Part shown: one piece after another, positions 38,386 to 50,463 of the stretch
Layout of the letters: each line of letters begins with the position of its first letter
Numbering within the stretch: position 1 is the stretch's first letter
Assembly (NCBI GenBank): GCA_946699065.1
Contig: CAMPDV010000232.1
Location: 62,001 to 126,000 of the forward strand
Length of the DNA: 64,000 nucleotides
Direction: 5' to 3'
From: Loxodes magnus
Taxonomy: Eukaryota > Ciliophora > Karyorelictea > Loxodida > Loxodidae
The notes under the pieces: generated by a model
Seen by the model: the letters and a program-made list of their open reading frames with translations, nothing else
Databases searched by the model: none
Told to the model about the DNA's origin: nothing
Position numbers and translations under genes: made by a program

Positions 38386-39897
38386 ATGGAACAAAAATCA
38401 ATAAGTTCCTCTGAATAAGAGGTAGAAGATGAAATTATAGAAGTTTAAGAGACTTCTATGTAAGCAACTATAAATTTTGAGAAGTATATAAATGAAGAAA
38501 ATGAAATGGAAAAACTATAAATTACATATGAAGAGTACGACTAAGAATTGCCTCCTTAGCCTAGCCCTCTATTATAATATAAGTAATAACAGTAATATTT
38601 AGCCAAGGAGTCTCTATAAGAAGAACAAGATGTCAAAGCAATGCCATTATAAGAGGTTAAAGACGTGAAATAGTTCTAAGATATTTTCATTCCTTAATCA
38701 AATGTTGGAGTAGAAGAATAAAAGAGCTAAATACCTAAGTCAGCTGTTGAAGAAATTAAAAACTAAAATGCTAGAACTTACTAATCTTCATGAATGATGA
38801 AACAAAGATTTTAGGAATTAAAGCAATAGCAAATCTTGGTTGATCCTTCTAGCCAAGTCATATCCAAAAATATTTCAGTTGATAATTTGGAAGTTTTGTT
38901 TTATGTAATGTAAGATAGTTTAAAATAGAATAACATCTAATTTTATAAAGCTAAGCAAAAAACTTAAGACTCTATTTATACCTTATAAACAGCTTTAGCT
39001 AATGGAAGCTAAGATACTTAAGTTTATGAAACTAGTCTCTAAGAAACTTCTGATCTTAGTTATAACTAAATGATTTAAAACAAGAGTTAACAATAAGTTT
39101 TTATAAATGATTTCACTGATGCGCTAGCAGCTGATTTAAATATACCAAAAGAAAGAATATAAATATTAGGATTAGAAGAAGGATCCATTAAAGTAATTTG
39201 GAAAGTTATAGATCCAAGTGGAATTTAAATTGAAGATACAAATCTAGCAAATTTAACTAAAAAATATCCTAAAAGTAAACCTTAACTTAAGCTTAAGAGT
39301 TTGTTTGAGTAAGTCCAGCTTTCAGCCGATGATTTCGATCCTAATTATAATAATCATTGAGCTCCGAATGATAATTCTATATTAGAAAGAGGACCTAGAG
39401 GAAATACTTTAAAGTATTTCGTACCGAAAGGATGAAAAGGTTACGCTTTAAAGGTCCTTGGAAAATATGAATAAAGCGACGATTGATTAGGAAGTAATAA
39501 TAATGACAATGAATGATATGTGTTGTATCATGGTACTAAGTAAGAGACTGTAAATTCTATAATGAAAAATCGTTTGAAAGGAGGACTGAAGAAAGGAAAT
39601 AGAAATCTCTACGAAGACGAAACTTGTTTAAGAACGGGTTAGAAAATAGGAGTAGGTGTTTACTTCAGTAATCATATTGAAGTTTGCGAGTAGGGATACG
39701 CAACTTGCACAAAAATAGGTGAAAAATAATTTAGAATAGTTTTTTAGTGTAGAGTAAATCCAAAAACCTTGAAACAAGCTAAAAAATAATCAAAAATTTT
39801 AAATATGAGGGGAAATCCAGATTGGGATAACGATTACTTTGTAATAAATGATTCTTGTGACATAAGACCTTATAGAATTTTATTAAAGGAAATTTGA
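38386..39897 (+). CDS. PARP-like ADP-ribosyltransferase, dispersed copy
   Basis: 503 residues, TGA stop at 39895. The N-terminal about 110 residues are acidic then Gln/Pro-rich, like the array copies but almost unalignable in sequence. From QSSWMMKQRFQELK onward the protein is clearly homologous, and the middle third is nearly identical to the array genes at DNA level. The transferase domain has YHGTKQ, GVGVYFSNHIEVCEQ and NDYFVIND-CDIRPYRILLKEI, so the third triad position is Tyr or Phe rather than Glu. The DNA mosaic of near-identical and diverged blocks suggests conversion between paralogues. A second in-frame TGA follows five codons after the first, consistent with termination here. Confidence 0.83.
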
Positions 39898-42666
39898 TAG
39901 AGATAGAACTATTGAGTTTATTAATAAAAATTAATTTTAACTAGCGAATGTATTTAATCTTATGACTTATAAAACTAGCTTACTTTAAGTTATTTATCAA
40001 CAGATAAATCTTCTAAATATGTGTTTTACTTATATGTATCAAAGTTTTATTTTATCTTCGAAGGGTTAAATTAATACTCTTTAATCTAAACTGTGCTCAT
40101 CTACTTTTTTAGTTAAATTTAAAACTATAAAATGGACGTATTTTCTTAATTAGAAAAGCGAGATAGATGAACTCAGCAGGCTACAAAATTGGTTAATCTT
40201 AGTAATTTATTTAATTATTTACTATTCTTCTACTAAGAGAAACTTAACAAAATTGCTCTTCTGGTATTAATATGGATTAAATAAATCCTTATTTACTTTC
40301 TTGCATAATTCACAGTATTTATAAGATCTAAGGGGATAAATGATAGTAATAAAAGGGAGCTCGATGTTGAACTTATTTCTATTCTCTTAATTCTTATATC
40401 TCCCACCTTAAATACTTTATAATTAAGTGATATAGAAACCATTTTAGTTTAGATTTTTGCAAAAATGAAAATAAATCGATGCAAATGTAAATAAACTTAA
40501 TCTTTTTAAACCTTTTTTTCATTTTTAGATGGAAGCTAGCATTCTTTAAAAATTTAAACTGACTTTAATTATTAATAAAAATTCTAAAACTACTCCTTCT
40601 TATTTAATTAACTAGCATTTATCTTCCATTTTCTCCAATAAATTATTCAGACTTAGTTAGGCTAAGCAATTAAAGAACTAAGCGTATATTACATTTCAAA
40701 ATGCGAACATTTTTATTTTTATATTATAATTCTTTCTAATTATTCAGTAAATAAGCTAGTTAAATCCCTTTTATAAGTTTAAAAGAAGATAAACTTCTTA
40801 GCTGGCATTAGCTTCTGTTGTATTTCTCTTAAAATAGATTGTTGAAATAGTTTTTCCTTTGAAGGTATTAAATTTAAGTTGCTTGATAAACTTTATTTAT
40901 TTGTTATTCAATTCTATTTTATCGCTTGGCTTCTAAAGTGACTATTTTTATACAATTACTATCTAAATTTTAAGTGAAGATAATTTGAGATTTTGTAGAA
41001 TTTAGCTTTCCAAGAAAAATAATTTAGCAAGCTAATTTAAAAAAATTGATGGCTAAGTTTTTGAGAGAAGAGTCCACTGATAGGACCCTTAAAATTTCTT
41101 TCTATCTGATAATTCGAAAAACTATCTAAGAAAAAAATAAAAGTATCTTATCTCCTCTAAACTTATCAGCTTTTCTAAATGCTAGATATTATAAGCTAAA
41201 GAAAAAATTAAAAAACTTAAATTCATAGCCTTTTCAATCTATAATTCTCAATTACTGCATACCTCAGTCAACATCAGTTAGATACCATAGTTAATATATG
41301 TATAGCTAATTATAATAGATCTACTTAAGTCTAGTAACTAATTATGCTAACAATTTGCAATCTCAGAAACATTTTATTGTGGTTATTACTTAGACCGGAT
41401 ATTCAGTACTTGCTTATAACTTTAATTGAATAAAAGACAATAAAATATTTTAATTTGCTTAACTATTTTCTTTTATACCAGTGGATTTTATCTTAGAGGC
41501 TAAAGATTAAATTTAAGGAGATAAGTTAAAAAGAAAATCAGAAATTGATAAAATTTAAATTACCAAAAACTTGGTTTCGGCTTATACTTATAAAGCTTAA
41601 ATAAAAAAGTGTATAGGTTAATTAATAAATAGTAACTGATGAAAAGTCTAAGAGTCTTAAAGTAATTCTAAAGAAGGAAAAAATAAAATTAGAGGAAGCG
41701 AAATCTCTTAATTAACACAGTAGCGTCTTATAAAAAAATAAATAAATATTAGAAAGAAAATGAAATACGATCTTAAGCATATAGTAATCAAATACTATAT
41801 TTAAAAAAATTTGAAGTTTTAAAATAAGAAAATTAGATTGGTTTAAGCAGATAAAATATAATCCTTTAAAGTGTACAATCAAAAGGCTTAATTACTAAAA
41901 TGAAATAGACATAAAAGATTCCAATGATGAAATTACTTTCGCTAAATATTTTTATTTCATAATTTATTTAAGTTCTAAAACAAAGAAAGCTTGTTCTATT
42001 AGCTGATAAACTTATCTCAAAGGATTTATGTATACAAAACGGAAATTTAAGAAACAAATTATTAAGCTACAGAATATCAAAGGCCAAATAAAAACGAAAG
42101 AAAGTTTTTGTCTGAAATATAAGAAATGCTTGAACTCTAGAGTTTGCTAAAAGCATAAAAATTAAAATTGTACTTTATATCCCTTGATATGCCTTAATTA
42201 GAGCAATGAAATAGACTATAATTTTTACAAGTTGTAAGATAGATTAAATTTCATAAACTAAACAAGCAAAGATAGTTTCCTATTCTTTTAAATTTGAATA
42301 TGAAATGATTATTAGTGATATACTTGCAATACCTTTGCTAAATTACTACATAAAGCAAACTACTATCCTACATAATCTTAGTATGATATTTTTGAGAAGT
42401 TTGTTCTAATTCATTCATAAATATAATTTAAAGATTCACTTATACTTCAAAAGGAAGTCTATACATTATTGCTAAGCTATAAAATTCTCAAGTAGTTAAA
42501 TTTCTCTCAATCTACTTCTGTCCATAAATGGATAGATAACTTACTATTCTAGAAGGCTAACCTTAGTAGATTTAATCCAACAGTCATTAAATTATTTTAT
42601 AAATCTAAATTATAAAATAAAATTTCAGTGTTGAAGTGTTTTCTTGACTTTAAAAAAGAAAAATAA
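39898..42666. other. Unassigned region
   Basis: About 2.8 kb without a recognisable family. Around 41.9-42.3 kb two plus-strand frames look protein-like (for example RPNKNERKFLSEIQEMLE at about 42.09 kb), but they conflict and neither has a diagnostic motif. Confidence 0.35.
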
Positions 42667-43974
42667 ATGGAGTAGGCTAAAATGGTTTTGATTTTTAAAG
42701 AATATAACTAGTAAGTAGAAGTTAAATATCCAGCTACTTATAAAGAACTAAAAGATACAGTATAGTTCTATCTCAAAGGAGCAGCGTTTTCGCTGATGTA
42801 TGAGAAGAATGATATGTCATAAGATATTTTGAACGAATCTTGCTATTAAAAAGCTGTATAAGCTTTTCCTAATAATCTTGTTATAAAAGTATATGATTTA
42901 AGCTCAATTATTGATTTGAATAAGTAAATTGCTCCAAGATAGCAGAATGAAGTTTAATATTAAACTAGCGGTAATTTGATACAAAATATGAATTAACTTC
43001 CTTAGTAAAATCTATACAAGAGTTAAGAAACAAAAATAAGTTAAGGTTATGACTTACCAATTTCTAACCTATAAACATTATAATTAAAAGAAGAGGCAAA
43101 AATACCATAGAAATTTGATCAACCTCTAGTTCAGCCTTAAATAAATAGTCAAGATTTAATAATTTCTTCTTTTAGGTAGAAAATAAGATAAGAACTAAAT
43201 TATTTAGCAAATAACTAAGTCTTTATTAGTAATCTTGCTTAAGTTTTGAGCAAGTAGATATAATTAAAATAATAACCTGAAGTAAGAAATGTTTAAGACT
43301 TATAAGTAAGTAAATCTGAATATTTTGGTTAAATTTTGGAGGTAACTGAGAACCCTTCGATCATTTTTCCAGAAAGTCCTTTTAATCTCACTTTAAAAAT
43401 TAAAAACACTGGATTAAATTCCTGGAAATTAGGTAAGGCTACTATAAGATGTGAATAAATACCTTAGTTAAACCAGTCGATAGAGTAAGAAGTAATTCCT
43501 GAACAAATAATAGAAAAAAATTATTAAGGAATTATAGCTCCTCGAATAGAACCTCAAAATTAAGCATAATAAGATATTTAGATTGAAATAAAATTTACTC
43601 TTGAAATAGAAAATAAGGGATTTTCATAATTCATTAAGAAAATAACCCTTTTCTTTCCTTAATTTCAAATATTAACACCAAACATCTTGCTAAACTAAGA
43701 ATAAGCTGTTATATAGTTCTAAAACATGAATTAATTTGATTGACCTTAAGGAGTTTTTCTATACAATTTTGAAAGTTAAAAAGTAACTTAGATTCCTTAG
43801 ATTTAAAAATAAAAAAATTTCTAAATATTTTTTGAAACCAAAGATTTGAAGATTAAAAATAGTTAGGAACTTAAATTTTAATTTGGCTTCTAGTAAATTC
43901 ATTTTGGACCTCCTTTCTCAATTTCGTTTATCAATAGTAGAAGTTCCTTTCCATTATTTTCAAATCTAAAATGA
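42667..43974 (+). CDS. NBR1-like protein: PB1 domain plus Ig-like (FW) domain
   Basis: A 435-residue protein of the NBR1 selective-autophagy-receptor type. Residues about 5-80 look like a PB1 domain (EVKYPATYKELKDTVQFYLK, then a C-terminal strand ending VIKVYD), used for protein-protein assembly. A Gln-rich linker follows. Residues about 220-360 match the NBR1 central Ig-like domain: ILEVTENPSIIFPESPFN, LTLKIKNTGLNSWKLGK, and a later FDWPQGVFLYNFES with Trp as TGA. I see no ZZ zinc finger and no clear UBA or LIR motif, so it is a reduced version of the family. The stop is taken as TGA at 43972 after FSNLK. The DNA after it is also conserved in the decayed copy at 48.0 kb. It lies upstream of, and co-oriented with, a PARP-like gene. 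Confidence 0.7.
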
Positions 43975-45729
43975 ATAGCACTAACTTCTTAATTTATCAT
44001 ATTATGATTTAAGCAATAATAATTAGTTCTATTTTATTATTTCTAAACATTTTCATTCTAGTATTTATAGCCTTTTAAAGTACTTATCAAACTATTAGCA
44101 ACTTGCTCTTCTTTTTAAAGAATTATAATTTTAACTAAATATAATAGACTAGTTAGCTTTCTTTAGAATATTCTAAAGTTTAAGAATATCCAATCTGTAA
44201 GAAAACCTTAGAATAGAATAGAAAGAGAATCAGCATAATTGACCACATAGTCTTAAATAACTTTATTTACCCTTATTTTTGCCAAAATCTTTGGATTTCC
44301 TATATAAGTTCAGAATATGTTTTATAGCTCTGAATTACTTAAATAGACTGATGACTAAAGTTAATAGATATTATTTATAATTTTTTAATGAGAAAAGCTA
44401 AATTAAAATTATTAAATTTGATTGTATATTTTTAATCTTTTTAAAGCTAATTCTTCATCTATGATTATTTTAAATCAAAGAGTTGTCTTTAATTATGTAA
44501 ATATCAGAATGCTAGAAATCTATTTCTCATTGAAATTTATTTAAAAGCTGAAATTTGCTTTTATTTTCTATCTATTTTGCTTATAATTATATTTATCGTT
44601 AGTTAAAAATAAAAAAAGCTGTTTTAAATATTTCTAATATCTGCCTTATTAGATTATATGAGTCTTAGTCATAAATTTTGGATATTTCTGAATCACTATA
44701 TATTTTTATCCTTTTGCGATTTTCTTTTTAGTTAGTAATAACACAAAGTTTATGCTATATATTTGATTATATAACAACTTTAGTATTTATCTTAAAATAT
44801 CTTAGTAGAAACTATTTATTATCCTAATTTTATACATGAAGGCTACTTTCATTTAGTAATTAAAGGAAATGATGATCTATTATAAATAAAGATTATTAAT
44901 TGTAGGCTATATTACTCAAAGCCTATATAAGATATTATAAAGTTTACTAGAAAGAGTTTATTTTATTTTAGAACTATTACAGTTTAACATATCCATCATA
45001 TCTTTATTTGTTCTTTAGGAAAAATAGAACTATGCTTATAGTTATTGATATAACTAATTAAAGTTAAATTTTAGTTTATTATATTACTAAATGACTATAC
45101 CTAGTTAACTTCTCTGCTTCTTTACTTAAAATATCACCTCTTTTAATTACTAAGTAATGAGAATCCTTTATACTAGATTTTAATTTCTTAGTCTACAACA
45201 ACCAAAATAAAGGTATCTATTATAAATTTAGCTATTAAGATAAATATCTAAGTATCTTTACTAAAAACTATCTTTAATATTAGTGTATCAGACTTAAATG
45301 AATTCTTATTTCTTTCTTTTTCATTATCTAGCTAAACTTCATAAGGTATCTTGCTAGGCCAATACCTTTTATTATTCAATTATTAATTTTGTTTAAGTTC
45401 CTTTTAAAGTGATTACTATAATTTGACTATTAAATTACTATATCTATTATACTTATTATCTCAGTTTAGTATTTCCAAACTAAGAAATATTTAACAGAAT
45501 AAGAGATAAGGGTATAACTATTTAACTAGGAAGTTTTATAGATTTATCTAAAGCAATGTAATAGATATAATACTATATTCAACTCTAATAATGAAAGAAA
45601 TCTACCTTCATATACACTATGAATTAATTCCCTTCATTACTATTGTGATTATGTAAGCTAGCTACCAGTTATATAACTAGTAGCTTTTTAGAAAAATTCA
45701 TTTTATTTTTTATTTTTTTATCTGTTAAT
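43975..45729. other. Spacer of the NBR1-like/PARP-like module
   Basis: About 1.75 kb with no recognised gene. It is duplicated, diverged, at about 48.05-49.4 kb. Its last 800 bp is related to the 5' flank of the array genes. It therefore carries the shared upstream region of the PARP-like family. Confidence 0.5.
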
Positions 45730-47208
45730 ATGGAAAGATCTGACACTTCCTCTGAAGAAGATAATGAAGATGAAGTCCCAGAAATTCAATAACCTACCTT
45801 GAAAAGCTCTTAAAATTTATAATAAGCTATGGTTGAAGAAAAAGAAATGTAGTCTCTTTAAATTAGTAGCGAAGATTTTGCCTAGTAATTGCCTCCTCAG
45901 CTATAACCTTTTGTATATCCATTTGCTTAGGAATAAAAACCAGCTAATGTTATACCTGTTTAAGAGGTTAAAGACGTAAAATAGTTCTAAGATATTTTCA
46001 TTCCTATATCAAATGTTGGAGTAGAAGAATAAAAGAGCTAAATACCTAAGTCAGCTGTTGAAGAAATTAAAAACTAAAATGCTAGAACTTACTAATCTTC
46101 ATGAATGATGAAACAAAGATTTTAGGAATTAAAGCAATAGCAAATCTTGGTTGATCCTTCTAGCCAAGTCATATCCAAAAATATTTCAGTTGATAATTTG
46201 GAAGTTTTGTTTTATGTAATGTAAGATAGTTTAAAATAGAATAACATCTAATTTTATAAAGCTAAGCAAAAAACTTAAGACTCTATTTATACCTTATAAA
46301 CAGCTTTAGCTAATGGAAGCTAAGATACTTAAGTTTATGAAACTAGTCTCTAAGAAACTTCTGATCTTAGTTATAACTAAATGATTTAAAACAAGAGTAA
46401 GTAATAAGATTTTATAAATGATTTCACTGGAGCACTAGCAGCTGATTTAAATATACCAAAAGAAAGAATATAAATATTAGGATTAGAAGAAGGATCCATT
46501 AAAGTAATTTGGAAAGTTATAGATCCAAGTGGAATTTAAATTGAAGATACAAATTTTAAAAATTTAACTAAAAAATATCCTAAAAGTAAACCTTAACTTA
46601 AGCTTAAGAGTTTGTTTGAGTAAGTATAGCTTTCAGCTGATGATTTCGATCCTAATTTTAATAATCATTGAGATCTTAATGATAATTCTGTGATAGAAAG
46701 AGGACCTAGAAGAAATACTTTAAAGTATTTCGTACCGAAAGGATGAAAAGGTTACGCTTTAAAAGTTCTCTGATTCTATGATTAAAGTAACGAATGATTG
46801 GGAAGTAATAATAATGCCAATGAATGATATGTGTTGTATCATGGTACTAAGTAAGATTCTTTAAATCCTATAATGAAAAACCGTTTGAAAGGAGGACTGA
46901 AGAAAGGAAATAGAAATCTCTACGAAGACAAAACTTGTTTAAGAACAGGTAAAAAAATAGGAGTAGGTGTTTACTTCAGTAATCATATTGAAGTTTGCGA
47001 GTAGGGATACGCAACTTGCACAAAAATAGGTGGAAAATAATTTAAAATAGTTTTTTAGTGTAGAGTAAATCCAAAAACCTTGAAACAAGCTAAAAAATAA
47101 TCCGATATTTTAAATATGAGGGGAAATCCAGATTGGGATAACGATTACTTTGTAATAAATGATTCTTGTGACATAAGACCTTATAGAATTTTATTAAAAG
47201 AGAATTGA
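45730..47208 (+). CDS. PARP-like ADP-ribosyltransferase, module copy
   Basis: 492 residues, TGA stop at 47206 after RILLKEN. It starts with an acidic Ser/Glu stretch and a Gln/Pro-rich region that differs from both the array and the 38 kb copies. From about residue 85 it is nearly identical to the 38 kb copy and then to the array genes through the middle domain. The transferase domain has YHGTKQ, GVGVYFSNH and DYFVIND-CDIRPYRILL, keeping the His and Tyr of the triad. Two more in-frame TGA codons follow within 20 codons. It sits 1.75 kb downstream of the NBR1-like gene in the same orientation. Confidence 0.83.
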
Positions 47209-47729
47209 TCTTAGCAAGAAACACTTTATAAATGATTTAATAAGTAATTTTGAGAATAGAAAATTCTAAATTATATAAAATTAAAATATTTTAAGATTTA
47301 TTAAAACAAATCTAAGATATAAATTAAAGCTATTTAACTAAAATAAGTAGTTAATAAGCAAAGAGCATTTATAAAATTATAAGATTATAAAGTTAGAAAG
47401 TTCTAGTTAATTATACTTATTAAGTGTTTATTAATTGATTAAGGTTTTTATTATAATTCTAAGTTTATTTCATAGATATTAATAAATTCTAAGTAATTTA
47501 CCTTGTTAAACTTAAATTAGTTTGGTGTTTAAGCTTCTGCTATTAACTTAAAATTAAAATATATTAAAACTATCGAATATAAAATAGCTTACTAATTGAA
47601 AAAAAGCTTTTCTTCTTTAAAATTATCTTAAGATATTAACAAAATTCTAGATTATCTAAGAAATTAATTTAAGTGGTAAATAAAGAAAATGATAGATGTC
47701 TAATATATATCGATGAAAAAATTAAAAAA
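47209..47729. other. 3' flank of the module PARP-like gene
   Basis: No gene recognised. The first part is also found, diverged, after the PARP-like remnant at about 49.75 kb. Confidence 0.45.
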
Positions 47730-48045
47730 CTCTTCTTAATTCTAAATATTAACACCATAAATCTAGATAATTTATGGAAAAGCTATTTTGGCATTCAAAA
47801 ACTTGAATAGTTTAATTGACCTTAGGGAGTTGGTCTTTACAATTTTGAAAGTGGCTTAGATTCTTCAGATTTAAAAATTAAAAGGTCTTTTAAATATTTT
47901 TTTAAAATAAAGATTTGAAGAATCAAAATAATTAAATTCGTTTTTAATATGATTTGTAGTAAATTTCATTTGGATTTACAGTCTCTATATATTTTATCTA
48001 TAAAGGAAATATCATTTCATCTGACTCAAAAATAAGATGAATAGC
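47730..48045 (+). pseudogene. Decayed NBR1-like C-terminal fragment
   Basis: This aligns with the last about 110 codons and the stop region of the gene at 42667: the strand containing QILTP, the FDWPQGVGLYNFES motif (about 47.81-47.85 kb), and the block around the terminal TGA. Indels break the frame and the 5' part of the gene is gone. Confidence 0.7.
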
Positions 48046-49511
48046 ACTAACTTATTAATTTATCATATTATGACTTAAGCAATTCTAATTAGTTCTATTT
48101 TTACTATTACTAAACATTTTCATTTCAGTATTTATACAAAGTACATTTCAATCTATACACAACTGACTCTTCTTTTAAAGAATTTAACTAAATATAAAAG
48201 GCTAAAGATGTCTTTAGAGCATTCTAAGGCTAAAGGCTTAACTATTTTAAGATCTTTAAGAAAAACATTTTTTAAGTTTGTGTGGCAATTTTAAAATAGA
48301 CTTGAATGAGAATCGACATAATTGAGTAATGATTTTAAATAATTTAATTACCCTTATTTTAGGCAAAAATTCTCAGATTTGGTTTATAATTTCAAATTAT
48401 TTTTTATTATCGAAATGCTTTAATAGGAGGATTACTAAAGTTAATAGACATTTATTTAGATCTTTTTAAAAGAGTTTAATTAAAAATTTTAATCTAATGG
48501 CAGATTTTTATTTTCTTTAAAATAAACTCTTCAACTATGACTTTTTTACCAAAAGTCGGTTAATAATCAGAATACGAGCAAATCCATAATTCACTAAAAT
48601 TTATTTTAAAAGTTGATTTAGATTTTATTTTCTATCTATTTTTGCTTATTAATTATACTTATTATTGGTTAAAAGCGGAGAAAGAAATGTTTCGGTAATC
48701 ATTAAACTATTTTTACCTTCTTAGATTTTCTTGCTAGTAAGAGATAGTAACAACTTAAGCTAGGCATCTAAATTAATAACAATTTTAATATTTCTCTTCA
48801 AATACCTTAGTAGAAACTATTTATTATCCTTATTTTATATATGAAGGCAACTTTCATTTAGTAATTAAAGGAAATTATGATAAATTATAAATAAAGGTTA
48901 TGCATTATCTTGAATTACTTTTAGCTATGTCTTAAGTTTATTAAAAGGGTTTATTTTAGAACTATTACATCTTAACATGTTTATCATTTTTCCATTTGTT
49001 CTACCGAAAAAATTTAATATGAGTTATGTTAATAGTTATTAATACAGCTAATTAAAGTTAAGCTAGTTTATTATTTTACCAAATGATTATAATTATTAAG
49101 TTCTCTGCTTCTATATTTAAATAAGCAAGTCTTTAATTATATTGTAATGAGAAATTCTTTAATTAGATTTTAATTTCTTAGTTTACAACTACACTATTAT
49201 TATATTTGCTCCTTAGTTCTTTTTGTATAGTTGTTAATTATTTTTTCTAGATAGGAATATCTATTAAAAACGAATAAGGTATCTATTATAACTTTAGACT
49301 ATTAAGATATATATCTAAGCATCTTTAGCAAAAACTTCTCTTTGCTATCAGTGCATTTGGCTAAGTAATTTATTTTCCTTTTCTATTATTTCACTTAACT
49401 TAATAAAGCAATTTGCTATTTGAAAGCCTTTTATTACTCATCCTTAATTATGCTTAATTAATTTATAAAGCGACTTGTAAAAGAGTAGGTTAATCAATAT
49501 AAGGAATAATG
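48046..49511. other. Diverged copy of the module spacer
   Basis: This aligns in order with about 43.98-45.4 kb, for example the block at 48.81-48.9 kb against 44.81-44.9 kb. No gene recognised. Confidence 0.55.
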
Positions 49512-49745
49512 CTTAATAGCCACATTGAAAATAGCTAGTTGTTAGCAGAAGATGTGACATACTAAGGAAGAAAATTTAAAATCGCTTACCAGTGTCGAGT
49601 AAAACCATAAAGTTTAGTGTAAATGATTAAACCATAATAAATTAAAGTCAATTGAAGCAATACAGATTGGGATAATATTTCTATGTAGTAAGTGATCCTC
49701 TCGACATAAGGCCTTATAGAATTTTGATAAAAGAATATCAATCTT
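49512..49745 (+). pseudogene. PARP-like C-terminal remnant
   Basis: Only the end of the transferase domain remains: residues like SHIEN, a 'KIAYQCRVKP' strand, TDWDN, and after a one-base frame slip FYVVSDPLDIRPYRIL. The terminal TGA of the family is replaced by a different codon arrangement. It closes a decayed NBR1-like/PARP-like module. Confidence 0.7.
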
Positions 49746-50082
49746 AGGAAGAAAGACCCTAAAATATTATTTAATAAGTAATTTTGAAAAATTAAAATAT
49801 TATAAGATTTATTAAAACAAGTCTAGAGATATAAATTAAAATTATTTCACTAAAATAAGTAGTTAATAATGCAAAGAGTATTTCTAAAATTATAAGATTA
49901 TAAAGCTATAAATTTTTAATTAATTATACATATTATGCGCTTATTATTAGGATAAATTTTAAGTTTATTTCATAGATATATAATAAATTCTTATTAACTT
50001 ACCTTATTAAACCTAAAGTATTTGGGTGTTTTCAGCTTCTGCTATTGACTTAAAATTAAAATTATAAGCAAAATGGGAAATA
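49746..50082. other. 3' flank of the remnant module
   Basis: AT-rich. Parts align with about 47.22-47.5 kb after the intact gene. Nothing else seen. Confidence 0.4.
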
Positions 50083-50463
50083 TGATTATGGAGCACTAGC
50101 ACCTTGTTGACGCGCTGCTCTTTCAATATTAATATTTAAAAAAGCGTTCTCATAATTCTTGTTGTCATTCAATGTGTTCAATGAATCACTTCAGCTTCTG
50201 CAAATATGGAAACTTCTTAATTATTCTTGAGTCTTGGGTCAAATGTTCCAGTCTTCTTGAATAAGATCCAAATGTGAATTAATAATTGAAGAAATTAGGT
50301 GACCCTTCAGTCAAACAATCATACTGCTAGGCAGAACCCTCGGGCGTTTAGTTTTGTCTCTTCCAGCTTGTCCATTCTTCCTTTGGTAGCATTTAGTGCG
50401 AGATTACTCGGGATAAAGTATACACTGCACCGGAATTCCAACTAGTTCTCCTGACCGAGGCTG
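50083..50463 (-). mobile_element. Second, degenerate SINE-like element
   Basis: The 3' hairpin segment lies at 50083-50125 on the plus strand, and the GC-richer head at about 50.29-50.46 kb shares with the 20.8 kb copy the order of blocks containing TCAGTCAAAC, ACCCTCGGG, GTGCGAGATTA and TATACACTGCACC. The AAAT tail and several stem pairs are lost, indicating age. Same orientation as the first copy and the LINE. Confidence 0.7.
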
